Notes: generated from the sequence alone by a model not told the origin. A stretch of DNA of 64,000 nt from Trogon surrucura (GCA_020746105.1 CM036618.1:16537001-16601000); one strand, 5' to 3'; shown: positions 50,590-62,663, counted from the first letter of the stretch. Program-made: numbers and translations.

Positions 50590-51450
50590 ATGTGAGGAAA
50601 TGTCCATCATTGTCCCTCATAGCAGCTTTTTATGTTCTGAAAGAAGTTGTCCTGCCTTCTCGAAGGCTAACCCTTGCAAAGACTGAAGGCTCTGCTTTTG
50701 ACAGTCTCCCTGGCACAAATTGCTTATCACTTCCCTGCTCTTGCTAACTTCTCTTTGGTTCCTCTCCAGCTTGCCTTTGGCAGTTTTTGGCACAGGGATT
50801 CACAAAGCTGCACGTAATATTCTGGTTTAGGCTATAACAGTATTGGCAAATGATTTCTGATCTTTATTTACAAAAGAACTTTAGATCTCTGTGAGGTCTC
50901 ATACAATGCACCTCCTGTTTATCCATCCTGGATTAGACTTCTAGCCTGCTCTAACCCTGTGTCTTCTGTTATCTTCCTGTTTATTCATTATTCCCATCTT
51001 CATCTTCTGTGCATTTAATTTCTTTCAAAAGCATATGCTGGGGAAGATTTTTCCCTGTCATTTTGTGCTTGTCATTTTGTTCTTTGAGTTGCATCTGAGT
51101 GTGGTTTTTTCAGTTTGTTGCCCTTTGTTTTGAGATAATTTTAAATGCAATAAAAAGGATGTGCTTACAGCACTGAGCTTGGTGTCATTTGCTGATTTTT
51201 ATTTGTTCTTAATAGATAAGCTTCTTATTCTAATGGTTTATTGTGGTAATGAAAAATACTCTGTAGAACTGGAACAGGACAAACCTAGGGGAATTTCTTT
51301 TCAACACAGTTTTCCAAGTCCTGATAATTACCAAACTCCTGATAATTACTTATACGGTATTTTTTTTACTTTGCTAATGAGAATGGTGAGTCTTGTGTTT
51401 TATTCCTAAGTTCAGATGCTTTATTTTTTTGTTACCTCACATATACAGCC
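50590..51450 (-). mobile_element. Ancient CR1-like LINE relic, antisense
   Basis: GAGCTTGGTGTCATTTGCTG at 51175 is the reversed FADD-region signature of CR1-type LINEs. Further along, AATGAAAAATACTCTGTAGA near 51250 aligns with the LFNIF-region block. Lower in coordinate, a GCTGCACGTAATATTCTGGT block near 50807 matches the downstream part of the same protein. Order and spacing fit one antisense copy, heavily decayed, with uncertain ends. Confidence 0.5.
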
Positions 51451-51965
51451 AGAAATCGGTTACATGGCACTATTTTATTTTTGAGAAGAATAAAAAAAAG
51501 CTTAGACCCTGGATCTCCCATGTTAATCTTCTAGGGGTTCATAAATTGATCATCTTGTTCTAACTTTGTCTTCCCAAGTGTTCTGATCTGTAATTTGGAA
51601 AGCCCTCCCCATTTTAATGGTAGTGCTTTGATTTGCTCTTTTCAGTCCTAATGACCTCTCCTGTTTTACTGAGTTCTCACAGAACATTGATTAAGACAGT
51701 CTCCTTAAATATTTTATAGTGAATTTCAGTTGATGTTGCTGTCCTCAGCACATTTCTTCATATATAGTGATTTTCTTGAGACTTTTTTTTCATTCTTACT
51801 GCCTGTAAGTATGTCCTGATATGTAACACTTATTTTATTAAAAAAAAAAAAAAGATTGAAGATGGAAAACTTAAGCCTTCTGTGCATTCTTTACCTTTCT
51901 TAATTCTTAATGGACTTTTATTTTAATTATTCTTATATAAATATCTTCCATTATTTCCTCTTGTT
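51451..51965. other. ROCK2 intron 1, unassigned
   Basis: AT-rich, with an A run of about 14 bases near 51840. Nothing recognised. Confidence 0.5.
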
Positions 51966-52038
51966 CACAGAATCACAGAATGTCAAGGATTGGAAGGGAC
52001 TTCGAAAGATCATCAAGTCCAATCCCCCTTCCTTGTGA
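51966..52038 (-). mobile_element. Short CR1 3' end, antisense
   Basis: CACAGAATCACAGAATGTCA followed by GGATTGGAAGGGACTTCGAA and ATCATCAAGTCCAATCCCCC is the reversed CR1 tail and 3' UTR. Only about 70 bases remain, consistent with a severely 5'-truncated insertion. Confidence 0.9.
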
Positions 52039-53063
52039 ACTACAACTCATTATAGACCTCTTTGCCTTTCTAATCTTTATTTGCTCTTCTGTAGTGTTAT
52101 TCCTTACAGTTATTCTTGTTGCACAGCTTGGACAGTTTTGTGATTTTTCTTTTGTTTAAGGATGAGGCTATTTTTAGTCTGTTATCCTATCGTTGCAGTG
52201 GAACAGTTTGACAGTGCGTTTCAAACAGCAGGGTGAATTGTATAAAATCATTGACATATGCAGGTAGGATGTAGCAGCTGAGATGATGGCCCTTGAGTAT
52301 TGCTTGTACGATGAAGCAAGATTTGCATTTATTCAGTAGTAGACAACATTCAAATCGTTTCAGACATTTAAATCATTTCGGTATTTGTTTACCTTCATAT
52401 ACAGGAATCATATTGTAAGTGAAACCTGTTGTTAAGTATTTACATACTTACTTGTAGACAGCAGCTGCTTTTAGGTTTCTAAACTGTACATACTAAATAT
52501 TGTTAAAACTTAAAGGACTTCTAGGATGGCAAGACCTCCCAACAGGATTTGTTGGCTGCATTATCATGCCCTGAGTTATTCTTTCACATACTAATTATGC
52601 TTAAGTAAGAGAAAAATTAATTGCAACATATCCTAATGATCACTGAGTGGGATGAGCTTGGGAAGGTGGTGTATTTGCCTTGCATGTGACCTTTCAGTTG
52701 CTTTTCGTACCATGTGCTCTTACTGAGCTGTTCCCCTTATATCCAAAGGTAGTTTCTGTGGTACAGGCAGAAGTGATTACTCAGGAAAGGCCAGAATTAT
52801 TTAAGGGTCCATTTGGCACCTGGAAAGAACATAGTGGGGGTTTAATCATCACTAGATGGTCAGTTCCCGTGTACTTAGATTTAGGAAGTTCTACCGTAAG
52901 AAGCACGTAGATCAAGTTAGAAAAATGTAGTCTGAAGTTACAGCCTTCTCTGTGCTGGCTTTCCAGTGCGGCATATTTTATTAACATTTATTTAAGGATT
53001 TGGAAAGGGAAAGGGAATAATATTTTGGTTTTCTTATGTGTAGTGGTTTAGTGTGAAGTTTTC
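52039..53063. other. ROCK2 intron 1, unassigned
   Basis: AT-rich intron; nothing recognised. Confidence 0.5.
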
Positions 53064-53150
53064 ATAGAATCACGTGGGTTTTGGTTGGAAGGGACCTTGA
53101 AGGATCACCTAGTCCAGCCCCTCGGCCATGGGCAAGGGCGTCTTTCACCA
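53064..53150 (-). mobile_element. Short CR1 3' end, antisense
   Basis: ATAGAATCACGTGGGTTTTG, then GGTTGGAAGGGACCTTGAAG and CACCTAGTCCAGCCCCTCGG is the reversed 3' end of a CR1 element, cut off after about 85 bases. Confidence 0.88.
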
Positions 53151-55346
53151 GCCCAGGCTTCTTGTGTTTTCCAGTTGTTGCAGCATTACGAGCCGTTTCC
53201 TGAAGCAGCTGAGACCTCTTCTGTTCAGTTGCCTTACTTCTTGGTCTCAAGTTTCATTTTTTTCTTATCTTAAAGGTGAGGGGTAAATTGAAGTAGCCAA
53301 AGCTGTTGTGACACCCTGTGGAGTTTACATGTGCATATTGATGTTACACAGGTTCAAGCAGCTGTTTTAATTTCAGAAATTTGTATCAACACAGCGTGAT
53401 TTTAGTTTGGTGACAACTTCTGTGGGTTTGTCTGGGATGAACATTGAGTTCGTTATTTAGAAGCTACCGTTACTTTTCCATATTACTGCCCCTTTTGTCA
53501 GAGAGGAACATAAACATTTAGTTCCTCTATCTCCTGAACGTTTTTTGCCTATTTTTTCTCAATTCACTCAGGTCTGTAAAAGCACAAGCTGCTTGCTGGG
53601 AAAGCCCAGCTCCGTGTTGTCCCTAGAGGTGGTGGCTACTGCTGCCAGAGGGGCCAGAAATTCCTCTCGTGGGGTAAGAGGGTCTTGCAAAAATGTCGGG
53701 TTTGGATTCTCCCCAGGTTGTTTTCCGAGAGAAAACATTTTAGCCTGTCTGCCATGAGCAAAAGGCTTTTGATGGGGGCAGGGCCGTCCTTGCCAAGACT
53801 GCGTTTGTTTGGAAGCTGCTATTTTTGGCCTATTAGCTTCTGAGCCTTTTGTAATAGCAGAAAGAGGAAGCAAACAGTGAAATCACTTTAATAACATATT
53901 TCCTGGTTGAAGTGACTTATCTGTGAGACCTAGACGGAGGAGATGTCATTTCCTGGATTACTTCTCTTCAGTTTAAATGGGCTGTTTCACTGTGTAAGCT
54001 TTTGACCGAGCTTCTTAATTGAAGCGTAATTTTTGTGTTAAGTAGTGTAAACTAAGTCTTTTAATGAAAATAAAAAGCTTTAAGGAAGCACCTTTTGGCA
54101 AAATACTGACCTGCAAGATGAGCCTTTCGTAAACTACACGTTGATATGAACTTGAAATCTCTTACCTTAAAATTACACTCAAGAGCTTAAAATTTTGGTT
54201 TTAGGAGTATGATAATGAGGTTTTTTTATGGTGATTAAAAAAATAAAGACACTCTCTGTTCCTCGTGATGCTGACAATGGTCATCTGTTTTTGACAGCAG
54301 CTGGAGCTAACTGTCCTCAAAAGTTAGGAAACTTCCACATAGTTACGGATATGCAGTTGTACTGTTCTCAAATTTCTGTTCATTAGTAGCTACTTGTGAA
54401 AATTGTTACCAGAAGTCCATGGAAAAGGAGACAAAAAGGGCTAATAAAGAAGCTGCAAGTGTGATTCTCAGTTTTAATAGCCCCACAAAGAGACTGTGGA
54501 ATCAGAAGGACACAGGGGAAAGCAACAGTGACATCTGAAATGGTAATATACAGCTCAGTTTAAATTGGAAATTACAGTTGTTTTGAACCTTGTAATCCAA
54601 CTTTACCAAAATGTCTCTTGGGCTGATAACTTTTTCCTTCTCCCTTACTTTGCGCATAAGTAGAGCACACTATAAATGTTTTACTTGGTCAACCTGTAAA
54701 GTACCTTTGTGTGAAAAACATTAAAATGTCGGGTGACCTCACCTCTCTCTGCTCCCAAAAGATATAAAGAACAAAAATGTGCCTTACAGATTTGCATTAG
54801 AACAGAGTGCTTCTCCTTTAAAATGTCTCCCCAGTTAGTGATAATTAAAATATCGTTTCAATAGCAATGAAAGAAGAATGTAAAAGGAGCGATAGGGAAG
54901 AGGGGAGTAGAGTAAGAATGTGCTCAGAGCTCTAGAGAACTAGTTTTTATTAATCTGTGCAGTAGAAAGAAGAAAAAAATATGTTCAGGATCAATTTTGA
55001 AACTAATTGCAGTAAGAGATTTTAAAGAGTAGGAAAGACTCTTACTTTGATATTGTAAATTGATTCTGTAAGCTACAGGCATATATTAATGCTGTTCCAT
55101 TGCAAGTACATTATTGAAAGGGTAGCTTCAGGTCGTGTTTGATGCTGGAGCTAGGGGGTGTGTGTAGGCTACCAGGTAATTGGAATTCATCGTGCTAGGT
55201 AAAAATCATAAAAGATGGCCCAGCTGTTCTCCATCAGGGCATTCAGTGTGGGCCTTTTCTACATATTGCAAGGTGGAGATCCGTATTTCTGTTGACACAG
55301 TATGCTGCTGACTGAGATAGCCTTTTTTGAAGGCAGTGTTTGCTAA
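53151..55346. other. ROCK2 intron 1, unassigned
   Basis: Intron sequence without recognised gene or repeat. A slightly GC-rich patch at 53560-53780 carries overlapping chance frames on both strands. Confidence 0.5.
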
Positions 55347-55572
55347 ATCATAGAATCATAGAACAGTTCAGGTTGGAAAAGACCCTTGGGATCATCGAGT
55401 CCAACCATTAACCCTACACTACAAGTTCACCCCTAAACCGTATCACCCAACACCACATCTAAGCGACACTTAAACACATCCAGGGATGGCGACTCAACCC
55501 CCTCCCTAGGCAGTCTGTTCCAGTGTCTGACCACTCTTTCCGTGAAGAATTTCTTCCTAATATCCAGAGTTC
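55347..55572 (-). mobile_element. CR1 3' end, antisense (older subfamily)
   Basis: ATCATAGAATCATAGAACAG, GGTTGGAAAAGACCCTTGGG, ATCATCGAGTCCAACCATTA and the following block up to AAGAATTTCTTCCTAATATC form a clear reversed CR1 3' region. Its subfamily-specific sequence differs from the 40 and 57 kb copies. Confidence 0.92.
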
Positions 55573-56099
55573 TGTATTACAAATACTATTAGATTATTTT
55601 ACAGAAAGTCACCTCAAGTCAATACTTTCTCTTGGATTTGTCCAGGTTATTGGTTGTGTGTAATAACATTGGTTATATGTAATTCATGCAGCAACTAATC
55701 CATAGGTGTTTAACAACTTTGGTACTTTGGTTTGGTTTTATTGTATTTTTTTCATAAAAATGTCATCAAATTGAAGAATAGGTACTAGTCTTCTGTCTCC
55801 CTGTAAGGTGAATATGATGTTGTAGTACAACACTCCTTTATCCTTTAGTGGGTCTTGCAGGAACAGTTATAGTTAAGGCTGAAATCATGTCTGTAAATAC
55901 TGTTCCTTAAGTAGCTAAGATTGATACTGTGTCTTCTTCGCTGACCTAGCTTTTTGGTTTTTTACACTGTTTATGTTTCTTTTTGTAAGAAAGTTGCAAA
56001 ATGTGATGTACAAGACCTTCATAACACAGTTTGTGTTACATAGATTCAAGAGTAAAATTGCGCCTTTTCTCTGTGCAACAGTGGAAGTATCTTGGGTGT
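55573..56099. other. ROCK2 intron 1, unassigned
   Basis: AT-rich intron; nothing recognised. Confidence 0.5.
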
Positions 56100-56425
56100 T
56101 ACAGAGTGGCTGGGTTGGCAAGGATCTCTTGAGATCACATAGTCCAACACCACTGCTCAACGCAGGGTCTGTTGAGGTAGAATTTCATGTACTTTATCTT
56201 GTGCCCATTGTCTTCTGCCCTGTCAGTGAGCACTACCCTTGCTCCATTCCCTCCCATCGGTTCTTACACACATTGATATGATTCCATGCACTGAGTCTCC
56301 TCCAGGCTGAAGAGTCCCGGCTCTCCGAGCTTTTTCTCTTGTCTGAAATGCTCCAGTGCCTGAATCTTCATGGCTCTTTGCTGGACTTACTCCAGTTAGC
56401 CCCTGCCTTTCTTGGTTTGGTGTCA
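56100..56425 (-). mobile_element. Old CR1 3' end, antisense
   Basis: A diverged reversed CR1 3' region: GGCTGGGTTGGCAAGGATCT near 56109, then ATCACATAGTCCAACACCAC, and further on CTCCTCCAGGCTGAAGAGTC near 56299 and CTTTGCTGGACTTACTCCAG near 56376. Heavy substitution suggests an older copy. Confidence 0.8.
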
Positions 56426-56614
56426 TGAGTAAGATTACTTTACTGGTTAAGACTAAAACTACTACTCCAGTTTCAAGTCTCAGTCTGAGTAATCAATAGT
56501 AATGTATCTGTACTGCTTATAGACCAACTTGGAGCCAGTCAGTGTGTGTCAGCTCCTTTGCTGGTTTATCAACCTACTTCTTTGATTCATCTACTAGGAA
56601 TGTAATGCATACTT

Positions 56615-57045
56615 GAATCGTAGGATAGACTGGGTTGGAAAGACCTTGGAGATCATCTACTTCCAATCCCCTGCCATGGGCAGGGAAACCTCGCACTAGA
56701 CGGGGTTGCTCAAAGCCCCATCCAGCCTGGCCTTGAACACCCACCATTTCTCTGGGCAGCCTGTTCCAGTGCCTCAGCACCCTCACAGAAGAGAATTTCT
56801 TCCTGTTATTTAATCTAAATCTACTCTCTTTCAGTTTGAAGCCATTGTCCCTTGTCCTATCATTAAACTCTGGAACGCTGCTATAAGGTCTCCCCAGAGC
56901 GTTCTCTTCTCCAGTCTGAACAGCCCCAACTCAGCCTGTCCTCGTAGGGCAGGTGCTCCAACTCCCTGATCAACTTTGTGTCCCTCCTCTGGACTTAATC
57001 AAGCAGGTCCATCCCTTACTTATTCTGGTGTCCTCAGAGCTGGAG
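56615..57045 (-). mobile_element. CR1 3' end, antisense, just before ROCK2 exon 2
   Basis: Starts with a decayed tail (ATCGTAGGATAGACTGGGTT), continues through CCCATCCAGCCTGGCCTTGA and CTCTGGGCAGCCTGTTCCAG near 56752, and reaches GACTTAATCAAGCAGGTCCA near 56993. It ends about 90 bases before exon 2, so it borders the branch-point and acceptor region without disrupting it. Confidence 0.93.
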
Positions 57046-57078
57046 TAACATATAATGAGTCTCAATGTGATAGTTTAA

Positions 57079-57687
<609 letters not shown>

Positions 57688-58338
57688 TCACAGAATCACA
57701 GAATGTCAGGGATTGGAAGGGACCTCAAAAGATCATCTAGTCCAGCCCCCCTGTCAGAGCAGGATCACACAGGAAGGCGTCCAGGCGGGTTTTGAATGTC
57801 TCCAGAGAAGGAGACTCCACAACCTCCCTGGGCAGCCTGTTCCAGGGCTCTGTCACCCTCACAGTGAAAAAGTTTTTCATAATGGTTTTGTGGAACCTCC
57901 TATGTTCCAGCTTGTACCCATTGCCCCTTGTCCTGGTATTGGACATCACTGAGAAGAGCCTGGCTCCGTCCTCCTGACACTCCCCCTTGACATATTTATA
58001 AACATGAATGAGGTCACCCCTCAGCCTCCTCTTCTCCAAGCTAAAGAGACCCAGCTCCTTCAGCCTTTCCTCATAAGGGAGATGTTCCACTCCCTTCATC
58101 ATCTTTGTGGCTCTGCGCTGGACTCTTTCAAGCAGTTCCCTGTCTCTCTTGAGCTGAGGGGCCCAGAACTGGCCACAATATTCCAGCTGTGGCCTCACCA
58201 GGGCAGAGTAGAGGGGCAGGAGGACCTCTCTCGACCTACTTGCTACTCCCCTTCTGATACACCCCAGGATGCCATTGGCCTTCTTGGCCACGAGAGCACA
58301 CTGCTGACTCCTGGTTGTCCTGCTGTCCACCAGCAATT
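57688..58338 (-). mobile_element. CR1 LINE, antisense, with 199-codon open frame
   Basis: The minus strand keeps an uninterrupted frame (57737-58336) covering the ORF2 C-terminal region. It contains [40 protein letters not shown] and [20 protein letters not shown]. It is followed by the 3' UTR and a short ATTCTGTGA-type tail at 57688-57705. No reverse-transcriptase core is present, so the copy is 5'-truncated and non-autonomous. The long open frame and close match to other copies make it one of the youngest insertions here. Confidence 0.96.
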
Positions 58339-60712
58339 AATTGTAGACAGAATCTTGGAGTTGATTGAGCATGTGAAAATGAAGACTGTTACATCAGAGT
58401 AGCTGTATTTTTGTCCTTTTAAAGTGTTTTCTCTCCATGCATATAAACAACTTTTTTTGCTGGTAAAAATAGTAGATTATTTGTTTTAAAATGTAAGCTG
58501 CGATGAGTAAGTGTCCTTGGAACAACTGTGTTTTGTAGTGAGCTTATTTTGAGATATATATATATTTTTAACAAGTCCTGACTTTTCTATTGCATATGGA
58601 GTTACTGCAGGTGCAGTTTTATCAGTAGCTCCTCTCTTGATTCTTTACTGCTAAGAGCTATGTATGTCTATGCACTCCCATTGCTCTGAGGCACCTGTTA
58701 ATATACTTTCATGCCCCTGAGTTAAACAGTGGCTGGTGTAGTCATTTTTGGGGAGTTCTTATGTTTGGAATTCAGTGCCCCCCCATGGGGCTTAGCAGAG
58801 CCCTGTAGCTGGACGTACAACTTCGCAGTTGCCGGTAAGGTCTCATTTGGAGAATTCACTGAATAGATAAGAAACGACAATTTAGGAAGGAGAGGCACAC
58901 CTTGGAGTTTTTCTAAGTCTGAGTTCAAAGAAATTCAAGCAGACATTTATGAAAGGGTCAGGAACGCATTTTCAGTAATTTTGTTACCTGCAAATGTGCA
59001 TCGTATCTGTGATGTGAGGGAAAAGCTCAAATCTACGGCAAGTATGAAAAATGAAGTAAATTGCAGTGTAAGTAACATTTATGAGCCGTTCAAATTCACT
59101 TGACATTGCAATACTATATTTGCAGTTGGACAAAATTGGAAACCTTTTTCTAATCAGAAGACCAGTATCTTCTGCCTATTAAAAATAACTACGGGAAGAC
59201 AGTTTAACCTTCGGACCAGCTTTTTTGTTGTTTTTTCCGCAGTCCCTGATTTCTTGCTATTTGTCTTCCCTTTTCTGAAGGCTGTAGCTCTTACGCTAGA
59301 TTCTCTCCCATTGTAGTAAATATTGTTAAGCATCTGACTGCAGACTACCAGCAGTGGCCGAAACTCAAAAATATACTTTTGTTTACAATTTATTACTGCC
59401 CTTTTTTTTTCATTTAAATCAGCCGACTGTTTAGAGTTTAAATAGCCAGTTATTAGTTAAAGAAAAACTGAGATATGTTACAAAAAAATTCGTGGTAGTT
59501 AATTAAAAGTGTTCTGGTGTGCGCTTCATCCTTATCTGTTGAACTTCAAAAAAAAAAAAATGTTAAGAGCTGACTATTTTTTGCTCACACACTGTGAAGC
59601 TGTGTGTCTCTTAAGATTCTCCTGTTTCCATACTGCCTGGAAGAGAATGAAGAATAGCGCTGCCTATCTTCTGTGATTTATGAGTCTTTTTTTTTTTTTT
59701 AAATGTACTTCTGAAATGAGACTTCTGTAAACCTTGAAGCTGGCAATATTTTGGCATTGCAGCTGAAAGAACCAGGCCTGTAACAGTGATTTGTTTCAGT
59801 CTGTTGCGACACGGGTATTTCTGTGGTTTGTTACAAACCAGACTGGGGAACTGAACAGAGTTACTGGAAAGAGCGGGGTGGTTGGTTGGTTTGATTTTGT
59901 TAAAATTAGTCAGTTGCAAAGATAAGCAAAGACCAATTTCTGATTTTCATTTTGCTTCACTGATACTTGTGCCAGCACAAAGAAAGGGAGCTGCTCGGGT
60001 GCAGGAAAGAAACAGCGTGGGTTGTTATTGGCGTTGCTGTTTTATGCAATTTAAAGTTACAGAACTCGTAGCTGGTGTCTTGTTGGAAAGTGTTCTCAGG
60101 GTGGCGAGTATCAGTGGCAAGGAAGAGCTTACACGTGCTTGCTGAAACCTCTCGCTACCTTGGGCTTGGAAGAAGAGCTGGGAATTATATGAAGAATTTA
60201 TGGAACAGCAAGCGGTTACTCCCTAAAGTTAGGGAACAGTGAGTTCTTGTCTCTTCCGATTTTTCTCGGCATCTGAAGAGCTCTGTAGCAAAAGCCTAGA
60301 TGAGAACTACTGTCAAAAGATTCTGACAGACTCCGCTGAGCGCTCGGTGCTGGGACCTGGCGCCCTGGAGGTGTCCTGAGGCAACCGCAGGGAGGTGGTG
60401 GGGCCGGCCTGGGTGCTCCATGCTGCAAAGTGAAGCAGCTGAGGCAGAGTCATTGCTTACGATCGTTTTAATCCCTATTAGACAAACCTTCCAACAATTG
60501 TGGAGAACGCTGCAATAGTCGTCACCCTTTCAGTCAGTTTAATCACTTAATGCTGCCACAATAACACTTCGAGAAGGAATTTTATTTTTCCCAGGGGTTT
60601 GAATACACTTTACTTCAGACCTACTGCAAGTCATTACCAATGAGGTTAATGTTTTATTAATAGTTTATTTATATTTATTTAAAAATGAAATAGCTTGTGT
60701 CTCAGCTGAGAT
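58339..60712. other. ROCK2 intron 2, unassigned
   Basis: AT-rich with TA and A runs (58554-58567, 59549-59561, 59688-59700) and a short GC-rich patch at 60330-60425. No exon 3 homology, gene or repeat is recognised. Confidence 0.55.
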
Positions 60713-61825
60713 ATAGAATCATAGATTCATAGAATCACAGAATGGCCTAGGTTGGAAGAGGCGTTAGAGATCATCTAATCCAACCTCCCTGTCACGGGCA
60801 GGGACGCCTCTCAACTAGATCAGGCTACTCAAGGCTCTGTCCAACACCTCCAAGGAGGGGGCAGCCACAACATCTCTGGGCAATCTATTCTAGAGTCTTG
60901 CCACTCTCATACTGAAGAATTTCTTCCTAAGATCTAATCTAAATCTATTCTCCTTCAACTTAAACCCATTTCCCCTTGTCGTATCAGTGGACACTCTTGT
61001 AAAAAGTCCCTCCCCAGCCTTCCTGTAGGATCCCTTCAGGTATTGGAAGGCAACTATTAGGTCCCCCTGAAGTCTTCTCTTTTCAAGACTGAACAATCCC
61101 AGCTCCCGCAGCCTGTCCTCATAGCAAAGGTACTCCAGCCCCTGGATCATCTTTGTGGCCTCCTCTGAACACGCTCCAGCAGATTCATGTCCCTCTTATG
61201 GTGAGGGCACCAGAACTGGACGCAATATTCGAGGTGGGGTCTCACAAGAGCAGAGTAAAGGGGGAGAATCACCTCTCTTGACCTGCTGGCTACGCTTCTC
61301 TTCATACATCCCAGGATGCGGTTGGCCTTCTGGGCTGCATGAGCGCACTGCTGGCTCGTGCTGAGCTTCTCATCTATCAACACCCCCAAATCCTTCTCTT
61401 CAGGGCTACTCTCAACCCACTCTGCTCAGTTTGTATTTGTGCCTGGGCTTGGCCCAACTCAGGTGCAGGACCTTGCACTTTGACTTGTTGAAGCTCCTGC
61501 AGTTTGCACTGGCCCATTTCTCAAGCCTATCAAGGTCCCTCTGGATGGCATCTCTTCCCTCAAGTGAGTCCACGGCACCACACAGCTCGGTGTCATCGGC
61601 AAACTTGCTGAGGGTGCACTCAAAGCTGTCATCCATGTCGCTGACAAAGATGTTGAACAGCACTGGACCTAGAACAGACCCCTGAGGAACACCGCTTGTC
61701 ACTGGTCTCCATGTGGACATTGAGCCGTTGACCACAGCTCTTTGAGTGCGACCATCCAACCAGTTCTTTATCCACCGAGTGGTCCATCTCCATTTTGGAG
61801 ACAAGGATGTCATGTGGAACAGTCT
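60713..61825 (-). mobile_element. CR1 LINE, antisense, including part of the RT core
   Basis: The longest of the younger CR1 copies. The tail lies at 60713-60740. The minus-strand frames then show [34 protein letters not shown] near 61200, and upstream [19 protein letters not shown] followed by [15 protein letters not shown] near 61590, the reverse-transcriptase catalytic motif. At least two frame breaks separate the pieces (near 61147 and 61400). On its 5' side homology ends near 61825, where retroviral sequence begins. Confidence 0.95.
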
Positions 61826-61966
61826 TGCAGCGACTTCAGAAACGTCACCTACGAGTGGACGCACTGCGTAGGATTTCCCAATTGTCGGGAGGGTTCTCCA
61901 GAAACGTCGCTGCAACAGGGGCTCCCCAGCACTGTGGGTCTGGATGATTTAGGGATTTGTGTTTAA
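61826..61966 (+). pseudogene. env: Possible env relic upstream of the LTR
   Basis: From about 61826 the forward frame stops matching antisense CR1 and reads [16 protein letters not shown], with an N-glycosylation sequon and spaced cysteines, up to a TAA at 61964-61966. The composition suits a retroviral envelope ectodomain, and the position before an env-tail-like frame and a polypurine tract supports that reading. I cannot name the domain with certainty; a chance frame remains possible. Confidence 0.35.
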
Positions 61967-62016
61967 TAGAATTTGTTGTTGTGGGAAGTGTTTTGTTTTG
62001 TTCTTTTTCATTATAG

Positions 62017-62139
62017 TCAACGATCTCACCTGAAGTGCTGCCCAAGGGGTCCGAAGAACTGAAAAATACATCTTATGACTTTGATGGTGATCCAAAAAAC
62101 AAAAAAGGGGGAATTGTGGATACCCTACATTTTAGTTAG
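62017..62139 (+). pseudogene. env: Env C-terminal tail relic reading into the LTR, with polypurine tract
   Basis: A 40-codon open segment without its own start follows a TAG at 62014. It reads SYDFDGDPKNKKGG near 62070-62110 and stops at TAG 62137, 25 bases inside the LTR. Its polypurine stretch AAAAAAGGGGGAA at 62101-62113 ends next to the LTR start. This arrangement, with the env end overlapping the polypurine tract and the first bases of U3, is usual at the 3' end of such proviruses. It indicates that retroviral 3' sequence lies directly upstream of this LTR. Confidence 0.55.
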
Positions 62140-62480
62140 CTGTGCTGGCAGCACTGTGTTGCAGAGTTAAGACTTTCGTCCTTGAGCTCTTTCCTAAACA
62201 AGTACATAACTCTTGCTTGCTAATTATGAAAAAAGACCCTGACCAGCCAAGTACAGCTCATGTTGAGAGCTTGCCCGTGAGAATGAACAGATAAGGTGCT
62301 TCTTGTACACAAGATGCGCATGGGAGTGAACGGGAGAGTATGATCAAAACAGACCTGGCAAAGTCTGTTTTCCCTGTGTGATAACAGAGTGATTGAAGGA
62401 ATACATGAGCTAATAACAACCCTGGCTGTATAGTCTGATCTCTTGTTTGTAACCCAAAAATAGTGCTTCGTGCTAGTAGG

Positions 62481-62487
62481 TATAAAT
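62481..62487 (+). promoter_or_regulatory. LTR TATA box
   Basis: TATAAAT in the LTR, followed about 23 bases later by AATAAA. Transcription would start shortly after it, near 62510. Confidence 0.75.
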
Positions 62488-62503
62488 ATGTGTGCCTGCT
62501 TGC

Positions 62504-62509
62504 AATAAA
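62504..62509 (+). terminator. LTR poly(A) signal
   Basis: AATAAA lies 17 bases after the TATA box, as in avian retroviral LTRs with very short R regions. Cleavage would follow about 15-25 bases downstream in R/U5. It is in sense orientation within ROCK2 intron 2. Confidence 0.75.
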
Positions 62510-62559
62510 GTGAATTCCGTTTTCCACCATCTCGGAGTTCGTGCGTGCTTCTCAACAAA

Positions 62560-62578
62560 TGGCAGCCCGAATCGGGAC
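62560..62578 (+). other. Primer-binding site (tRNA identity uncertain)
   Basis: TGGCAGCCCGAATCGGGAC starts two bases after the LTR. It resembles the lysine-type primer-binding site pattern but has one extra base after TGGC and two different bases before the final GGGAC. Position and the TGG start make the assignment firm; the tRNA species is not. Confidence 0.75.
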
Positions 62579-62663
62579 TTCATCATATCCAAGAGAAGTA
62601 CCCCCCAGTGAGCCGAACGGGGTGATGAATTAACTGACGCGTCCATCCTCGCCCTTCAGGAAA

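Larger units (their letters stand above)
62115..62557 (+). mobile_element. ERV long terminal repeat (about 443 bp)
   Basis: Begins TGTGGATACC after the polypurine tract and ends CTTCTCAACA two bases before the primer-binding site, giving TG...CA ends. It contains a TATA box at 62481-62487 and an AATAAA at 62504-62509. U3 is therefore long (about 370 bases) and R-U5 is short (about 50 bases). Its orientation is that of the gag frame and of ROCK2. The second LTR needed to date the insertion is not in the window. Confidence 0.85.

Noticed and set aside
57737..58336. 199-codon antisense ORF considered as a host gene
   Set aside because: Its sequence is the CR1 ORF2 C-terminal region, shared with several other copies in the window, and it is followed by the CR1 3' UTR and tail.
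62015..62040. Pyrimidine-rich TTTTCATTATAG followed by sequence, considered as ROCK2 exon 3 acceptor
   Set aside because: The following frame does not match the expected start of the ROCK2 kinase region and instead runs into the polypurine tract and LTR, so it is retroviral.
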